Below, one piece after another: positions 17,245 through 25,179 of a DNA stretch of 64,000 nt. The stretch's first letter is position 1. Every line of letters starts with the position of its first letter. The notes under the pieces were generated by a model. It did no database searches, was not told the DNA's origin, and saw only the letters and a program-made list of their open reading frames with translations. The stretch is taken from positions 39,121 to 103,120 of the forward strand of contig CANRFN010000005.1 in NCBI GenBank assembly GCA_947629915.1, given 5' to 3'. Source of the DNA: an uncultured Oscillospiraceae bacterium (GTDB lineage Bacteria > Bacillota > Clostridia > Oscillospirales > Oscillospiraceae). Position numbers and translations under genes: made by a program.

Positions 17245-18896
17245 GCGACAAGGCAAGACGCACCGCGTACACCGTGGTATTCGATGGGGCGGACATCACG
17301 ACAAACCTTGCGCCGTATCTCCTCAGTCTCACCTACGTGGACAAGGAGGAGGACGAGTCGGACGAGCTCACAATTGAGGTCCAGGACCGGGATGGCATCT
17401 GGATGCAGCAGTGGCTCAGTAAGGCCGTTGTCGCTGCTGCTACCAGTGCAGCCGGAACCGGCACCACCGAAGAGACTACGGACTACGTTGTTACATCTCC
17501 TACCGGCGTTAAGACCAGAGAGGATGCGACACCAAACAGCAAAGCAGCAGGGTCCATCCCTGGAGGTTCCACTGTTGCCGTAACAAACGTTTCCAATGGA
17601 TGGGCGGACCTCACCATGGCCGGCAGGATGCTCCACCTGAAGGATGATTACATCCGCCCTGTTGGCATTGATGCGAATGGGAACACAATCTACGGGGACC
17701 CGATCAAGCCGGGAGGAAAGCCGAATCTGCCACCTGCTCCGGCTACGGTATCCCCAAAGCCAATCATGCCGGTACCTTCGGGCAACTCTGATAACTCCGT
17801 TAACTCTGATAACTCAGCGCCAATAGCTCTGATGTCTGCCAGAGGTAATCCGGCTATCATGCCGATGCGGATGCTTAACCAGTACCCGGAGATGGTGCAA
17901 CTGGCACTCACCGAGTCCAGCGGTGGTGGAGGAGAGAAGCCCCCAGCAAGGACAGTAGACCCAACACCGAAGCCAGCCTCCGGGGGCGGTGGAAGCAGCG
18001 GAGGATCTACGGCAGTCAACAAGCAATCAGCATCTGGGACACTGGGGCCGTCTACGGTCCTCAAGATCCAGGCCACGATAATCCCGCAGTACTGGGGCAA
18101 CGATGTGCCTCTGGACTGCGGGCAATTTGAGCTTGATAGCGTCAAGGCTTCCGGGCCTGAGGCAAAGGTGACCATCAAGGCCATGGCTCTGCCCTACACG
18201 TCAACAATCAGGCAGACAAAGAAGACCAAGGCCTGGGAGGGATACAACCTATCCGGTATCGTGGCTGAGGTCGCTGGCAATGCCGGCATGGCCAACATGT
18301 ACCAGTCCAGCAACGATCCGACTTATGCCCGGGCTGAGCAGTACAAGGAGAGCGACATCGCCTTTATCTCCCGCCTGTGCCATGACGCAGGGCTGTCTTT
18401 GAAATGCACCAACAACTCCATCGTGATCTTCGATCAGAAGGAATTCGAGGGCAAGAGCGAGGTCCTCACCATCAAGTACGGGGACAAGAGCTACACCAGC
18501 TACAACCTGACTGTTGGCACGTCCGACACTGAGTATCAGTCCTGCCGGGTGTCCTACACGGATCCGGCAACCGGAATGGTGATTGAGGGCATTGCAAAGG
18601 TGGAGGACTACGGAGCCGATAAAAAGAACAATCAGCAGCTGGAGATTACCGCCAAGGTGTCCTCTGCTGCTGAGGCAAAGCAGCTGGCTGAGAAGCACCT
18701 GAGACTCCAGAACAAGCTGGCCAAAAGCTGCACCTTCAACATGCCCGGGAACACCGCGATGCTGGCAGGATGCACGGTGAAGCTGGAGGGCTGGGGCCTG
18801 TGGGATGGGAAGTACATCATCAAACAGGCCACGCACAAGATCAAGGACGAATACACCACGTCCATCAACCTTCGGAACGTGCTGGAGGGATACTGA
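17241..18896 (+). CDS. Baseplate hub protein (late control gene D family) with an internal SH3-like insertion
   Basis: A 551-residue P2 gpD/T4 gp27-like hub, longer than the usual 330-400. The N-terminal beta domain (AYTVVFDGADITTNLAPYLL) is followed by an insertion at about residues 80-145 that reads as a bacterial SH3 domain (GVKTREDATPNSKAAG...GWADL), then a low-complexity Pro/Ser/Gly/Asn linker to about 270. The canonical hub resumes (IIPQYWGNDVPLDCGQFELD to the end, including the SRLCHDAGLSLKCTNNSIVIFD block). SH3 domains of this type often bind peptidoglycan cross-bridges, suggesting a cell wall contact at the tail tip. Confidence 0.85.
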   Translation: MSDKARRTAYTVVFDGADITTNLAPYLLSLTYVDKEEDESDELTIEVQDRDGIWMQQWLSKAVVAAATSAAGTGTTEETTDYVVTSPTGVKTREDATPNSKAAGSIPGGSTVAVTNVSNGWADLTMAGRMLHLKDDYIRPVGIDANGNTIYGDPIKPGGKPNLPPAPATVSPKPIMPVPSGNSDNSVNSDNSAPIALMSARGNPAIMPMRMLNQYPEMVQLALTESSGGGGEKPPARTVDPTPKPASGGGGSSGGSTAVNKQSASGTLGPSTVLKIQATIIPQYWGNDVPLDCGQFELDSVKASGPEAKVTIKAMALPYTSTIRQTKKTKAWEGYNLSGIVAEVAGNAGMANMYQSSNDPTYARAEQYKESDIAFISRLCHDAGLSLKCTNNSIVIFDQKEFEGKSEVLTIKYGDKSYTSYNLTVGTSDTEYQSCRVSYTDPATGMVIEGIAKVEDYGADKKNNQQLEITAKVSSAAEAKQLAEKHLRLQNKLAKSCTFNMPGNTAMLAGCTVKLEGWGLWDGKYIIKQATHKIKDEYTTSINLRNVLEGY

Positions 18897-19228
18897 TGAT
18901 TGCACATGACATCGTCCGTATTGGTGTTGTAACAGCCATTGACAACGGGGCGAGAAAGGCCCGAGTGAAGTTCCCGGACATCAATATGACGTCTGACTGG
19001 CTCTGGGTGCTCGACACTCACCCGCACATCCCTGACTACGATCCGACACCCCAGCGGACGGAGTACGAGGCCGGCGGATCTGGAGACCCCGCATTTGAGT
19101 CCCACAAGCACGATCTGATCATTAAGCCCTGGATGCCCCTCATCAATGACATTGTGGTGTGCGTGTTCGTTGACGTACATGATGGCACCGGCATTGTCCT
19201 GGGGCGGATAGGCCCATCCCAGGCGTAA
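18896..19228 (+). CDS. Baseplate assembly/spike protein V-like
   Basis: A 110-residue protein whose ATG 18896 overlaps the hub stop (TGATG), with GGAGGGA upstream. It begins with an OB-fold pattern (IVRIGVVTAIDNGARKARVKF) and ends IVVCVFVDVHDGTGIVLGRI, matching baseplate protein V/gp5-like OB domains. It lacks a long beta-helix spike domain. The His/Lys-rich SHKHDLIIK segment may bind a metal at the tip. Translational coupling with the hub suggests a 1:1 complex. Confidence 0.72.
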   Translation: MIAHDIVRIGVVTAIDNGARKARVKFPDINMTSDWLWVLDTHPHIPDYDPTPQRTEYEAGGSGDPAFESHKHDLIIKPWMPLINDIVVCVFVDVHDGTGIVLGRIGPSQA

Positions 19229-19241
19229 AGGAGGGCTGACC

Positions 19242-19643
19242 ATGGCCAATATTGGCTCTCTTGGAGACATCACCTTCCAGGTGAGCAGCGAGACGGTGAA
19301 GACCCTGGACAACATGACGTGGAGCGGATCAGCCCGGTACGGCTCCCATCAGGTGCACCTGGGCAACACACTGTCAGAGTTTTCCGGCGTGGATCTGGAC
19401 ACCATCACGTTTGACATGTACTTGTCTGTATATCTTGGAGTCAACCCAATGGACGACATTGTTACACTGTTTGGCTACGAGCGAGACGGTACAAACCTTT
19501 CGTTTATCGTTGGCGATAAGGTGTACGGGAAGTACCGGTGGAACGTGTTAAGCCACAAGGTCAAGATTGAGACCTACGACAACGCCGGCAACATGACCAG
19601 TGTCACGATCAGCGTGACGCTGAAAGAGTATACGAAGGGGTGA
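19242..19643 (+). CDS. Tail protein of the P2 gpU type
   Basis: A 133-residue protein starting at ATG 19242 after AAAGGAGGG. The N-terminal IGSLGDITFQVSSETV and middle LDTITFDMYLSVYLGVNP are compatible with the Phage_P2_GpU family (tail terminator or tube-baseplate connector). The protein is all beta by sequence pattern. Assignment is moderate because of low similarity; the gene order (D, V, then this, then W) supports a baseplate-proximal role. Confidence 0.6.
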   Translation: MANIGSLGDITFQVSSETVKTLDNMTWSGSARYGSHQVHLGNTLSEFSGVDLDTITFDMYLSVYLGVNPMDDIVTLFGYERDGTNLSFIVGDKVYGKYRWNVLSHKVKIETYDNAGNMTSVTISVTLKEYTKG

Positions 19644-19647
19644 TCAG

Positions 19648-19971
19648 ATGGCACGAGTAAAAATCCGCCCAGCTGACCTCCGAAACATCAGCATTGACGA
19701 ACAGGACACGGTGAAATCCGTGATTCAAAACATTGCCGTCCTGCTCAGCACCAGGAAGGGCACGGTCCCGATGTATCGGGAATTCGGCCTTGACTGGCGG
19801 GCACTGGACAAGCCGATGCCCCGCGCTCTGCAGCTGCTCCGCGTGGACATCAAAGAAGCAATTGAGGAGTTTGAGCCCAGGGCGCAGGTGCTGTCCATCG
19901 AATTTGAGGCGGACGCATCGAACCCTGGCATGCTGATCTCCTCGGTGGAGGTGGAGATCCTTGAGCAGTAG
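19648..19971 (+). CDS. Baseplate wedge protein W / gp25-like
   Basis: A 107-residue gp25/IraD-like protein that nucleates sheath assembly on the baseplate. Typical features are the central TRKGTVPMYREFGLDW loop (an EPR-like motif region) and a C-terminal strand. It sits just upstream of the J gene and overlaps it by 11 bp, the same order as P2 W-J-I. Confidence 0.88.
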   Translation: MARVKIRPADLRNISIDEQDTVKSVIQNIAVLLSTRKGTVPMYREFGLDWRALDKPMPRALQLLRVDIKEAIEEFEPRAQVLSIEFEADASNPGMLISSVEVEILEQ

Positions 19972-21100
19972 AAATCCGGATTACCAATTCATCGTCACCG
20001 ATGCTGGAATCCTGACAGACGATCTGGAGAAGCTCTTTGAGCAGATCGTGGGTCACGCGCTCCATGCTGCGGACCCGGAAACCCTGATTGCCAGATGGGG
20101 TGCTGCTGCTTACGTGCAGCTCTGCGCTCTCATTAACTACGCAGCCAATCAGAACATCCCCTCCAGGGCAGAGGGTACCAACCTGGATGCCTTGGGCGAG
20201 CTGTTCTACTTGCACGAGAGACCGGGGGACAAGTACTCCCATTGCACCATGCGGTTCACCATCTCCCAGGCCCAGCCGGGGGCCATCCTGATCCCCGGAG
20301 GCACCAGGGTATCCAATGACGAAAAGACCATTGCCTGGGCCACGGAGGATGATTACTACATCCCTGCCGGAGAGACCACCGCAGAGCTGCCCGTGTACTG
20401 CCAGACGGCTGGGGCATCCAGTAACGGCTATGCCCCGGGAGCCATCAAAACGTGTGTCGATATTTTCGACTACTATCTGAAATGCGAGAACATCACGGAG
20501 ACGGACGGCGGGGCCGATGCTGCCACAGACGATGAGTTCTATGAGCTCCTCCGGGCTTCGGAGGATGCCTGGAGCACCGCCGGGCCCAAAGGCGCCTATG
20601 AGTACCACGCCATGCAGGTATCCACGGAGATCCAGGACGTGGTGGCCAATACCCCGCAGCCGGGGCATGTGGCCTTGTACGTCCTCATGAAGGACGGGAA
20701 GCTGGCCGGTGAGGAGATCAAGAACGCCGTCCTTGCAGCGTGCAGCGCCGAGGACGTCCGTCCCCTGACGGACTTCGTGGAGGTGGCGGATCCGGAGGAA
20801 GTGGAGTACGACATCGACATCACGTACTACATCCCCAACGATTCCACCAAGAGCTCAGCGGAGATTCAGAACGCTGTGGAGGTGGCTGTCGAGTCCTTCA
20901 CACAGTGGCAGTACGCCAACTTCGGACGGGACATCAACCCGTCCAAGCTGATCGCCATGCTCATGGAGACCGGTATCAAAAGAGTGGAAGTCGCATCCCC
21001 GGAATTCACAAAGGTGAATGACGGTTCGGACGGGCAGAAGCCTCAGGTAGCAAAGTGCAAGACCAGATCCATCAAGAGTGGGGGCCGAGAGAGTGAATAA
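19961..21100 (+). CDS. Baseplate protein J
   Basis: A 379-residue wedge protein starting at TTG 19961, with GGAGGTGGAGATCC upstream. It carries the J-family blocks: an N-terminal helical region (LFEQIVGHALHAADPETL), AEGTNLDALGELFYL, and the beta-sandwich with GGTRVSND and the conserved GGADAATDDEFYELLR. J forms the wedge arms of the baseplate together with W and I. It overlaps gene I. Confidence 0.93.
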   Translation: MSSRNPDYQFIVTDAGILTDDLEKLFEQIVGHALHAADPETLIARWGAAAYVQLCALINYAANQNIPSRAEGTNLDALGELFYLHERPGDKYSHCTMRFTISQAQPGAILIPGGTRVSNDEKTIAWATEDDYYIPAGETTAELPVYCQTAGASSNGYAPGAIKTCVDIFDYYLKCENITETDGGADAATDDEFYELLRASEDAWSTAGPKGAYEYHAMQVSTEIQDVVANTPQPGHVALYVLMKDGKLAGEEIKNAVLAACSAEDVRPLTDFVEVADPEEVEYDIDITYYIPNDSTKSSAEIQNAVEVAVESFTQWQYANFGRDINPSKLIAMLMETGIKRVEVASPEFTKVNDGSDGQKPQVAKCKTRSIKSGGRESE

Positions 21101-22184
21101 CGCATTCTCTGCTGAGACCCTCTTTGAGGCATTCCCTCTCGCACTCAAGAACGATCCCAAGATGGTGCTGCTGGCCCGGGTGCTGGCTCTCTGGTTTGCC
21201 AAACACCTGGAGGAGATCCCGAAGGAGATCGTCTATAAGAACATCGACACTGCCGATGAGCAGCTGATTGACATCCTGGCTCATGACTTTCATGTGGAGT
21301 GGTACGACTACGACCTTCCATTGGAGGCCAAGCGGGAGGTGCTGAAGCGCAGTTTCTACGTTCACAGGCACTTGGGCACAGTGGCAGCTGTCAAGGTGGC
21401 GCTCTCCGCCATCTACCCGGAGACACTGGTGGAAGAGTGGTTTGAGTACGGCGGTGAGCCGTACTATTTCCGCGTGGTTGTGGACATCACGGAGCCAAAA
21501 GGGCACCTCAGCAATGCGGACATCCTCCGGGCCGTGATGATCTACAAGAGCCTACGGTCCTGGCTGGAGGACGGCGCCATCTCCTACCGTCTCCGGTGTG
21601 AGTTGGTGGTTGAGACGTCCTTCCATTGGGTGGTCTATTCCACCCGGATCACTGGCACGTATCCGAACCGGGCCCGCCACGGCAAGATTGACGAGGACGC
21701 CATCATTGTCGAGACGGACAAGACGGAGAGGGCGTACTCCAACCCGCACACCGATCAGCTCACCACCGGCACTTACCCCAGCAGAGCACGGCACGGCAGC
21801 ATCATGGATGCTGACATCAACGTAGAAACGGATGTCGAGGATGGCATGGCGTCTCCGAAGCTCACTGGTACCGTCCCGGATCGGGCACGCCACGGCAGCA
21901 TCAATCAGGACGGACTCATTGTCGAGACGGATACCGCAGGAGGAGACTACTCCTCCAGGCTCACCGGCACCGTACCGGACAGAGCGACTCATGGCAGCAT
22001 GCAGACAGACGGCATCATCGCGGAGACCGGGGGCAGCATGGACAACAACTATGGCACCCCGGCAGCACACACAATCAGGACTGGGCAATTCCCCGTAAAG
22101 GGGATTGTTGAGCCGGCAGCAACAGTCACCGCAGAGGGAGGCAACACCGGTATCGGAGCCAAACTTTGCGGGAGTCTTTTCTAA
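21093..22184 (+). CDS. Tail protein I with four C-terminal tandem repeats
   Basis: A 363-residue protein. The first 190 residues match P2 gpI (LLARVLALWFAKHLEEIPKE; RSFYVHRHLGTVAAVKVALS), a wedge component that anchors fibres. From about residue 188 four imperfect repeats follow with the pattern TGTxPxRARHG-S/K-I-x-x-D-x-I-x-V-E-T, spaced about 27-38 residues. Such an extension is absent from P2 gpI and may thread or trimerise as a fibre-like stalk. GTG 21093 overlaps the J stop (GTGAATAAC); an in-frame GTG at 21078 is an alternative. Confidence 0.82.
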   Translation: MNNAFSAETLFEAFPLALKNDPKMVLLARVLALWFAKHLEEIPKEIVYKNIDTADEQLIDILAHDFHVEWYDYDLPLEAKREVLKRSFYVHRHLGTVAAVKVALSAIYPETLVEEWFEYGGEPYYFRVVVDITEPKGHLSNADILRAVMIYKSLRSWLEDGAISYRLRCELVVETSFHWVVYSTRITGTYPNRARHGKIDEDAIIVETDKTERAYSNPHTDQLTTGTYPSRARHGSIMDADINVETDVEDGMASPKLTGTVPDRARHGSINQDGLIVETDTAGGDYSSRLTGTVPDRATHGSMQTDGIIAETGGSMDNNYGTPAAHTIRTGQFPVKGIVEPAATVTAEGGNTGIGAKLCGSLF

Positions 22185-22199
22185 GGGGGAATGATACCC

Positions 22200-22517
22200 A
22201 TGTTAGCCCCGGCATTTTTCAAGGACATCAACAACTACATGACCATGCGGATTTCTTACGCTCAGTACAGGGCAGGCAGTACCTGGTACAGGGTCCCTGC
22301 TACCAGCGTGGAGTCCACGGTCATGGAGGACGGCACGGTCCGGGTGAAAGTCAATGTCAACTCTGACACGCCTCTCACCGTGAACCGGCTGGAGCTGTAC
22401 AACACGGCTGGAGAGCTGTGGAGATACCAGGACTGCGACATCGAGATTGGCATTGGCCAATCCGGAATTCTGTTCTGGCTGGACTTCCTGGTGAAGGAAG
22501 TTGTCAAGGAGGTGTAA
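22200..22517 (+). CDS. Distal tail protein of unknown function
   Basis: A 105-residue beta-rich protein starting at ATG 22200, nine bases after AAGGGGGA (22183-22190); the ATG at 22191 abuts that site. Segments such as YRAGSTWYRVPATSV and VRVKVNVNSDTPLTVNRLEL look like a small beta-sandwich. It lies between gpI and the retroelement target, so it may be a fibre connector or adhesin component. No family can be named. Confidence 0.6.
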   Translation: MLAPAFFKDINNYMTMRISYAQYRAGSTWYRVPATSVESTVMEDGTVRVKVNVNSDTPLTVNRLELYNTAGELWRYQDCDIEIGIGQSGILFWLDFLVKEVVKEV

Positions 22518-22521
22518 ACAC

Positions 22522-23007
22522 ATGTACCAGAGAACGTATTGGAAGGATCACGTCACGGATCCGTCCAGCTGCTATCACATCAATAAGACGCCGGACACGG
22601 AGGCTGATGTGTACACCATCATCCCTGCCGGCAACGTCATGGAGTACGGCACCCCGCAGGACCAGGAGCACTTCAACAACCTGGAGACTGGCGTCCTGGA
22701 CAACCAGATCGCGCTGGCAATCCTGCTCAACCACGCCCGCCAGAATGCCTTTGTGCTTGAGACCGGCGTGATTGAGCTGAAGAACACCGGCATCTATCCC
22801 TACAACAATTCCAAGCAGTCCATCGAGATGAAGAACGGCAGGGAGAACACCGACTACATCGTGCTCACCGAGGTCAAGGCCTTTGTGGGCAATGTGGGCG
22901 AGGTCGAAATCAGCGACAAGCTGAACAACGGCTTCAAGATCGGCTACACCGGCAGTGCGCCGTCTGCGACCGTGAAGTACACCATCATTGGAGGTTATCT
23001 GAAATGA
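22522..23007 (+). CDS. Putative tail fibre/adhesin component
   Basis: A 161-residue protein starting at ATG 22522 after AAGGAGG (22505-22511). An N-terminal helical region (QDQEHFNNLETGVLDNQIAL) resembles the anchoring helices of tail fibres, followed by a beta-rich C-terminus ending in VKYTIIGGYLK. Its position just upstream of the diversified protein suggests a structural scaffold for receptor binding. No confident family match can be read by eye. Confidence 0.5.
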   Translation: MYQRTYWKDHVTDPSSCYHINKTPDTEADVYTIIPAGNVMEYGTPQDQEHFNNLETGVLDNQIALAILLNHARQNAFVLETGVIELKNTGIYPYNNSKQSIEMKNGRENTDYIVLTEVKAFVGNVGEVEISDKLNNGFKIGYTGSAPSATVKYTIIGGYLK

Positions 23008-23339
23008 TCATCATCAACAAGGACCAGGGTCCCAAGATCGACTATGAGGTCACCGGCAACAAGATCACCTTTGACGATGACCTGACCATCAACCTGGCGA
23101 AGCGTGAAGAGGACTGGGCAGTCCACATTGATGTCTGTTTCGACAGCACCAACTGCCTGGTTGTCGGCGCTGCTGCCGGCAGAAACTATGTGGCGGAGAT
23201 CGACATCCCCGCCCGCGCCTACAACTACGTGGAGCCGGAAGAGGACCGGGGAGAGGAAGAGCGTGGCCCCGTTCCCGTGCCCATCCCGCTGGACATGGAC
23301 AAAGTCACGCTCACTCTGTGGGAAGTTCCCCGCTGGTAA
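23004..23339 (+). CDS. Small acidic protein preceding the DGR target
   Basis: A 111-residue protein overlapping the preceding stop (ATGATC at 23004). It has a beta-rich core (IDYEVTGNKITFDDDLTINL) and an acidic, proline-rich hinge (EPEEDRGEEERGPVPVPIPL). Function is unknown. In several phage DGRs a small protein adjacent to the variable protein helps to mount it on the tail; that role is only an inference here. Confidence 0.55.
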   Translation: MIIINKDQGPKIDYEVTGNKITFDDDLTINLAKREEDWAVHIDVCFDSTNCLVVGAAAGRNYVAEIDIPARAYNYVEPEEDRGEEERGPVPVPIPLDMDKVTLTLWEVPRW

Positions 23340-23351
23340 GGAGGTAAACAC

Positions 23352-24431
23352 ATGTCTAACTTCGATTTGACCGCTCTGGCCATCAAGGCCACCTGCCCCA
23401 ACAATGAGGTCCTCTACGACAATAAGGGTATGCCATCCGTCATGGTGCGCATTCCCAAGATGACGTACAAGGACCTGGGCCTCGGTGATGATACCACCGT
23501 CTTCCCCGCCTTCCGTGTGAACGGCAAGGAAGTGGATGAGATCTATATCTCCAAGTTCCAGAACATTGTCCTGGATGGAAAGGCCTACTCTATCCCCGGT
23601 GTGGATCCGACCGTCAACATCACCTGCGATGCTGCCCGCAAGGCGTGCACCGACAAGGGCGAGGGCTGGCATCTCATGACCAAGTGGGAGTTTGCTGCCA
23701 TTGCTCACTGGTGCAAGGCCAACGGCACCATGCCCAAGGGAAACAACAACTTTGGCAAGGACGTCTCTGAGACCATGTACAAGGCCATCCCCGCGCTGAA
23801 GGACTCCGCAGAGCAGAAATACAGAACTCTGCGGACTGCTACCGGCACCGGCCCGCTGTCCTGGTCTCACGATGGTACACCGTCCGGCATCTTCGACCTG
23901 AACGGCAACGTTTGGGAGTGGAATACCGGCGTCCGCTTCGTGTACGGTGAGCTCCAGCTGCTGGCTGACAACAACGCTGCGGACTACAAGCGTGACCTAA
24001 CCGAGAGCTCCACCGAGTGGAAGGCTCTGGATGCTACCACTGGTGCGCTGATCACTCCGGATGGCAAAGGCACCACTACCAACAGCTGCAAGATCGACTG
24101 GCTGACCAACAAGTGGAGCTGGACCAATGGCCAGCTCACTGTGAAGGATACCGCACAGCACGTCTGCCAGCTGGAGGACGTGGAGTGTCAGGAAGGCGTC
24201 CTGGAGCCGGCACAGAAGATTCTCAAGGGCCTGTGCCTCTACAAGCCCGGTGAGGGCCTGGAGAGCGACAATCTCTGGGGCACCAACGGCGAGGCAGAGC
24301 GTGGCTTCTTCTCGGGCGGTCACTGGTGCGATGGCGCCGGGGGTGGCGTGTTCGCGAGTAGCTTCAGCAGTTCTCCGCGTTCCAGGGCCGGCTGGGACGT
24401 CGGGCTGCGCTCCGCTTTCTGCAAACTGTAA
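23352..24431 (+). CDS. DGR variable protein: C-type-lectin/FGE-fold receptor-binding candidate
   Basis: A 359-residue protein starting at ATG 23352 after TAAGGAGG. The body carries the formylglycine-generating-enzyme/SUMF1-type C-lectin pattern (VRIPKMTYKDLG; CTDKGEGWHLMTKWEFAAIA; SGIFDLNGNVWEWNTGV), used in DGRs as a rigid display scaffold. The final residues 317-356 are encoded by the variable repeat. Positions 320, 324, 326, 327, 331, 336, 337, 339, 340 and 347-350 differ from the template-encoded sequence. Located downstream of the baseplate genes, it is probably a tail-tip ligand-binding protein. The wild FGE active-site role is not expected. Confidence 0.93.
   Translation: MSNFDLTALAIKATCPNNEVLYDNKGMPSVMVRIPKMTYKDLGLGDDTTVFPAFRVNGKEVDEIYISKFQNIVLDGKAYSIPGVDPTVNITCDAARKACTDKGEGWHLMTKWEFAAIAHWCKANGTMPKGNNNFGKDVSETMYKAIPALKDSAEQKYRTLRTATGTGPLSWSHDGTPSGIFDLNGNVWEWNTGVRFVYGELQLLADNNAADYKRDLTESSTEWKALDATTGALITPDGKGTTTNSCKIDWLTNKWSWTNGQLTVKDTAQHVCQLEDVECQEGVLEPAQKILKGLCLYKPGEGLESDNLWGTNGEAERGFFSGGHWCDGAGGGVFASSFSSSPRSRAGWDVGLRSAFCKL
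24301..24418 (+). repeat. DGR variable repeat (VR)
   Basis: This 118-bp stretch aligns without gaps to the template at 24970-25087. There are 15 mismatches; 14 are at template A (10 A-to-G, 3 A-to-T, 1 A-to-C) out of 21 template adenines. One is a template G (25026) read as A in VR (24357). The last 17 bases (GGGCTGCGCTCCGCTTT) are identical and form the likely initiation-of-mutagenic-homing end. VR stops four codons before the target stop. Confidence 0.96.
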
Positions 24432-24451
24432 TCTGCCACACTGTGTCCTGT

Positions 24452-24473
24452 AATCTCCGCGATAGCGGAGATT
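24452..24473 (+). promoter_or_regulatory. DGR target-site hairpin with GATA tetraloop
   Basis: AATCTCCGC (24452-24460), loop GATA, GCGGAGATT (24465-24473): a perfect 9-bp stem 33 bp after the VR end. Known phage DGR targets carry a hairpin/cruciform of 7-10 bp with a GRNA tetraloop just downstream of VR that promotes homing. The same hairpin could also terminate the late transcript, but its T-tract is weak (TTTTAG). Confidence 0.7.
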
Positions 24474-24487
24474 TTAGACGCAAATTT

Positions 24488-24553
24488 TTGATAACGAGAT
24501 TCGTTATTTTATAACATTTCCATGCAAAGCCGTGGCGCATTCGATATAATGCG
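24488..24553 (+). promoter_or_regulatory. Candidate promoter and operators for the avd-TR-RT unit
   Basis: TTGATA (24488-24493) and TATAAC (24510-24515) are separated by 16 bp. A perfect palindrome ATAACGA-GAT-TCGTTAT (24491-24507) lies between and over the boxes, the usual place for a repressor site. A second palindrome GGCGCATT-N6-AATGCGCC (24532-24553) covers a TATAAT hexamer at 24545-24550. Promoter strength is not known. Confidence 0.5.
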
Positions 24554-24579
24554 CCGAACTCAGACAGGAGGGGTACGCG

Positions 24580-24954
24580 ATGGCCCTGGATGAAAAGGTA
24601 TCTCGCAAGGAGGATTTGAAGATCCTCCAGAAGATCTTCGACATGATGGACTATGCGTACCCCGCCTTGGCGCAGTACCCCAAGTCTGAGAAGTTCGGCC
24701 TCGTTACAGACATTAAGCACTGCATGGATATCCTGCTGGAGCGCTGTATCGAGGCGCAGAAAAAGTACTATAAAAAGACCACGCTCCAGGACATGGACGT
24801 GGAGCTCATGAAGCTCCGGGCGTACATTCGCCTGTCCTTCCAGCTGAAATTCTTGCCCATGAAGAAGTACGAGATCTGGGCCGGAATGTTGGTCGAAATC
24901 GGTAAGATGTTAGGCGGATGGATCAAGACCGTCAATGGCCAGAAGTCTACATAG
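24580..24954 (+). CDS. avd: DGR accessory variability determinant (Avd)
   Basis: A 124-residue, helix-only protein starting at ATG 24580 after AGGAGGGG (24566-24573). Avd proteins are pentameric four-helix bundles with a positively charged surface that bind the reverse transcriptase and the template RNA and are needed for mutagenic cDNA synthesis. The sequence (ILQKIFDMMDYAYPALAQYP, then DIKHCMDILLERCIEAQKKYY and a YIRLSFQLKFLPMKKYE block) fits the bAvd/S23-like family. It ends 15 bp before the template repeat, the standard avd-TR-RT order. Confidence 0.92.
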   Translation: MALDEKVSRKEDLKILQKIFDMMDYAYPALAQYPKSEKFGLVTDIKHCMDILLERCIEAQKKYYKKTTLQDMDVELMKLRAYIRLSFQLKFLPMKKYEIWAGMLVEIGKMLGGWIKTVNGQKST

Positions 24955-24969
24955 GGATCAGGTTGCCGC

Positions 24970-25087
24970 GTGGCTTCATCTCGGGCGGTAACTGGAACAA
25001 TGGCGCCGGGAGTGGCGTGTTCGCGGGTAACTTCAACAATTCTCCGCGTTCCAGGGCCAACAGGAACATCGGGCTGCGCTCCGCTTT
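24970..25087 (+). repeat. DGR template repeat (TR)
   Basis: A 118-bp non-coding copy of VR. It is enriched in AAC/AAT triplets placed exactly at the diversified codons: read in the VR frame it would give GGNWNNGAGSGVF and then NFNN and ANRNIG. Substitution at the first two A positions of AAY codons can reach 15 amino acids without creating stops. TR lies between avd (15 bp) and RT (92 bp), so it is co-transcribed with both. It has no ribosome binding site for its open frame. Confidence 0.96.
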
Positions 25088-25179
25088 ACCTCAGATGCCA
25101 GATACTCATGACTCACGGGTCATGTCTCAGTGCGGGAGGTTGTAAAGGAACCTGACTCCTTTGCTCTATGGATTGAGCC

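Noticed and set aside
21650..22060. Possible CRISPR-like repeat array
   Set aside because: The repeats are in-frame protein repeats of tail protein I with irregular length and diverged sequence; no spacers.
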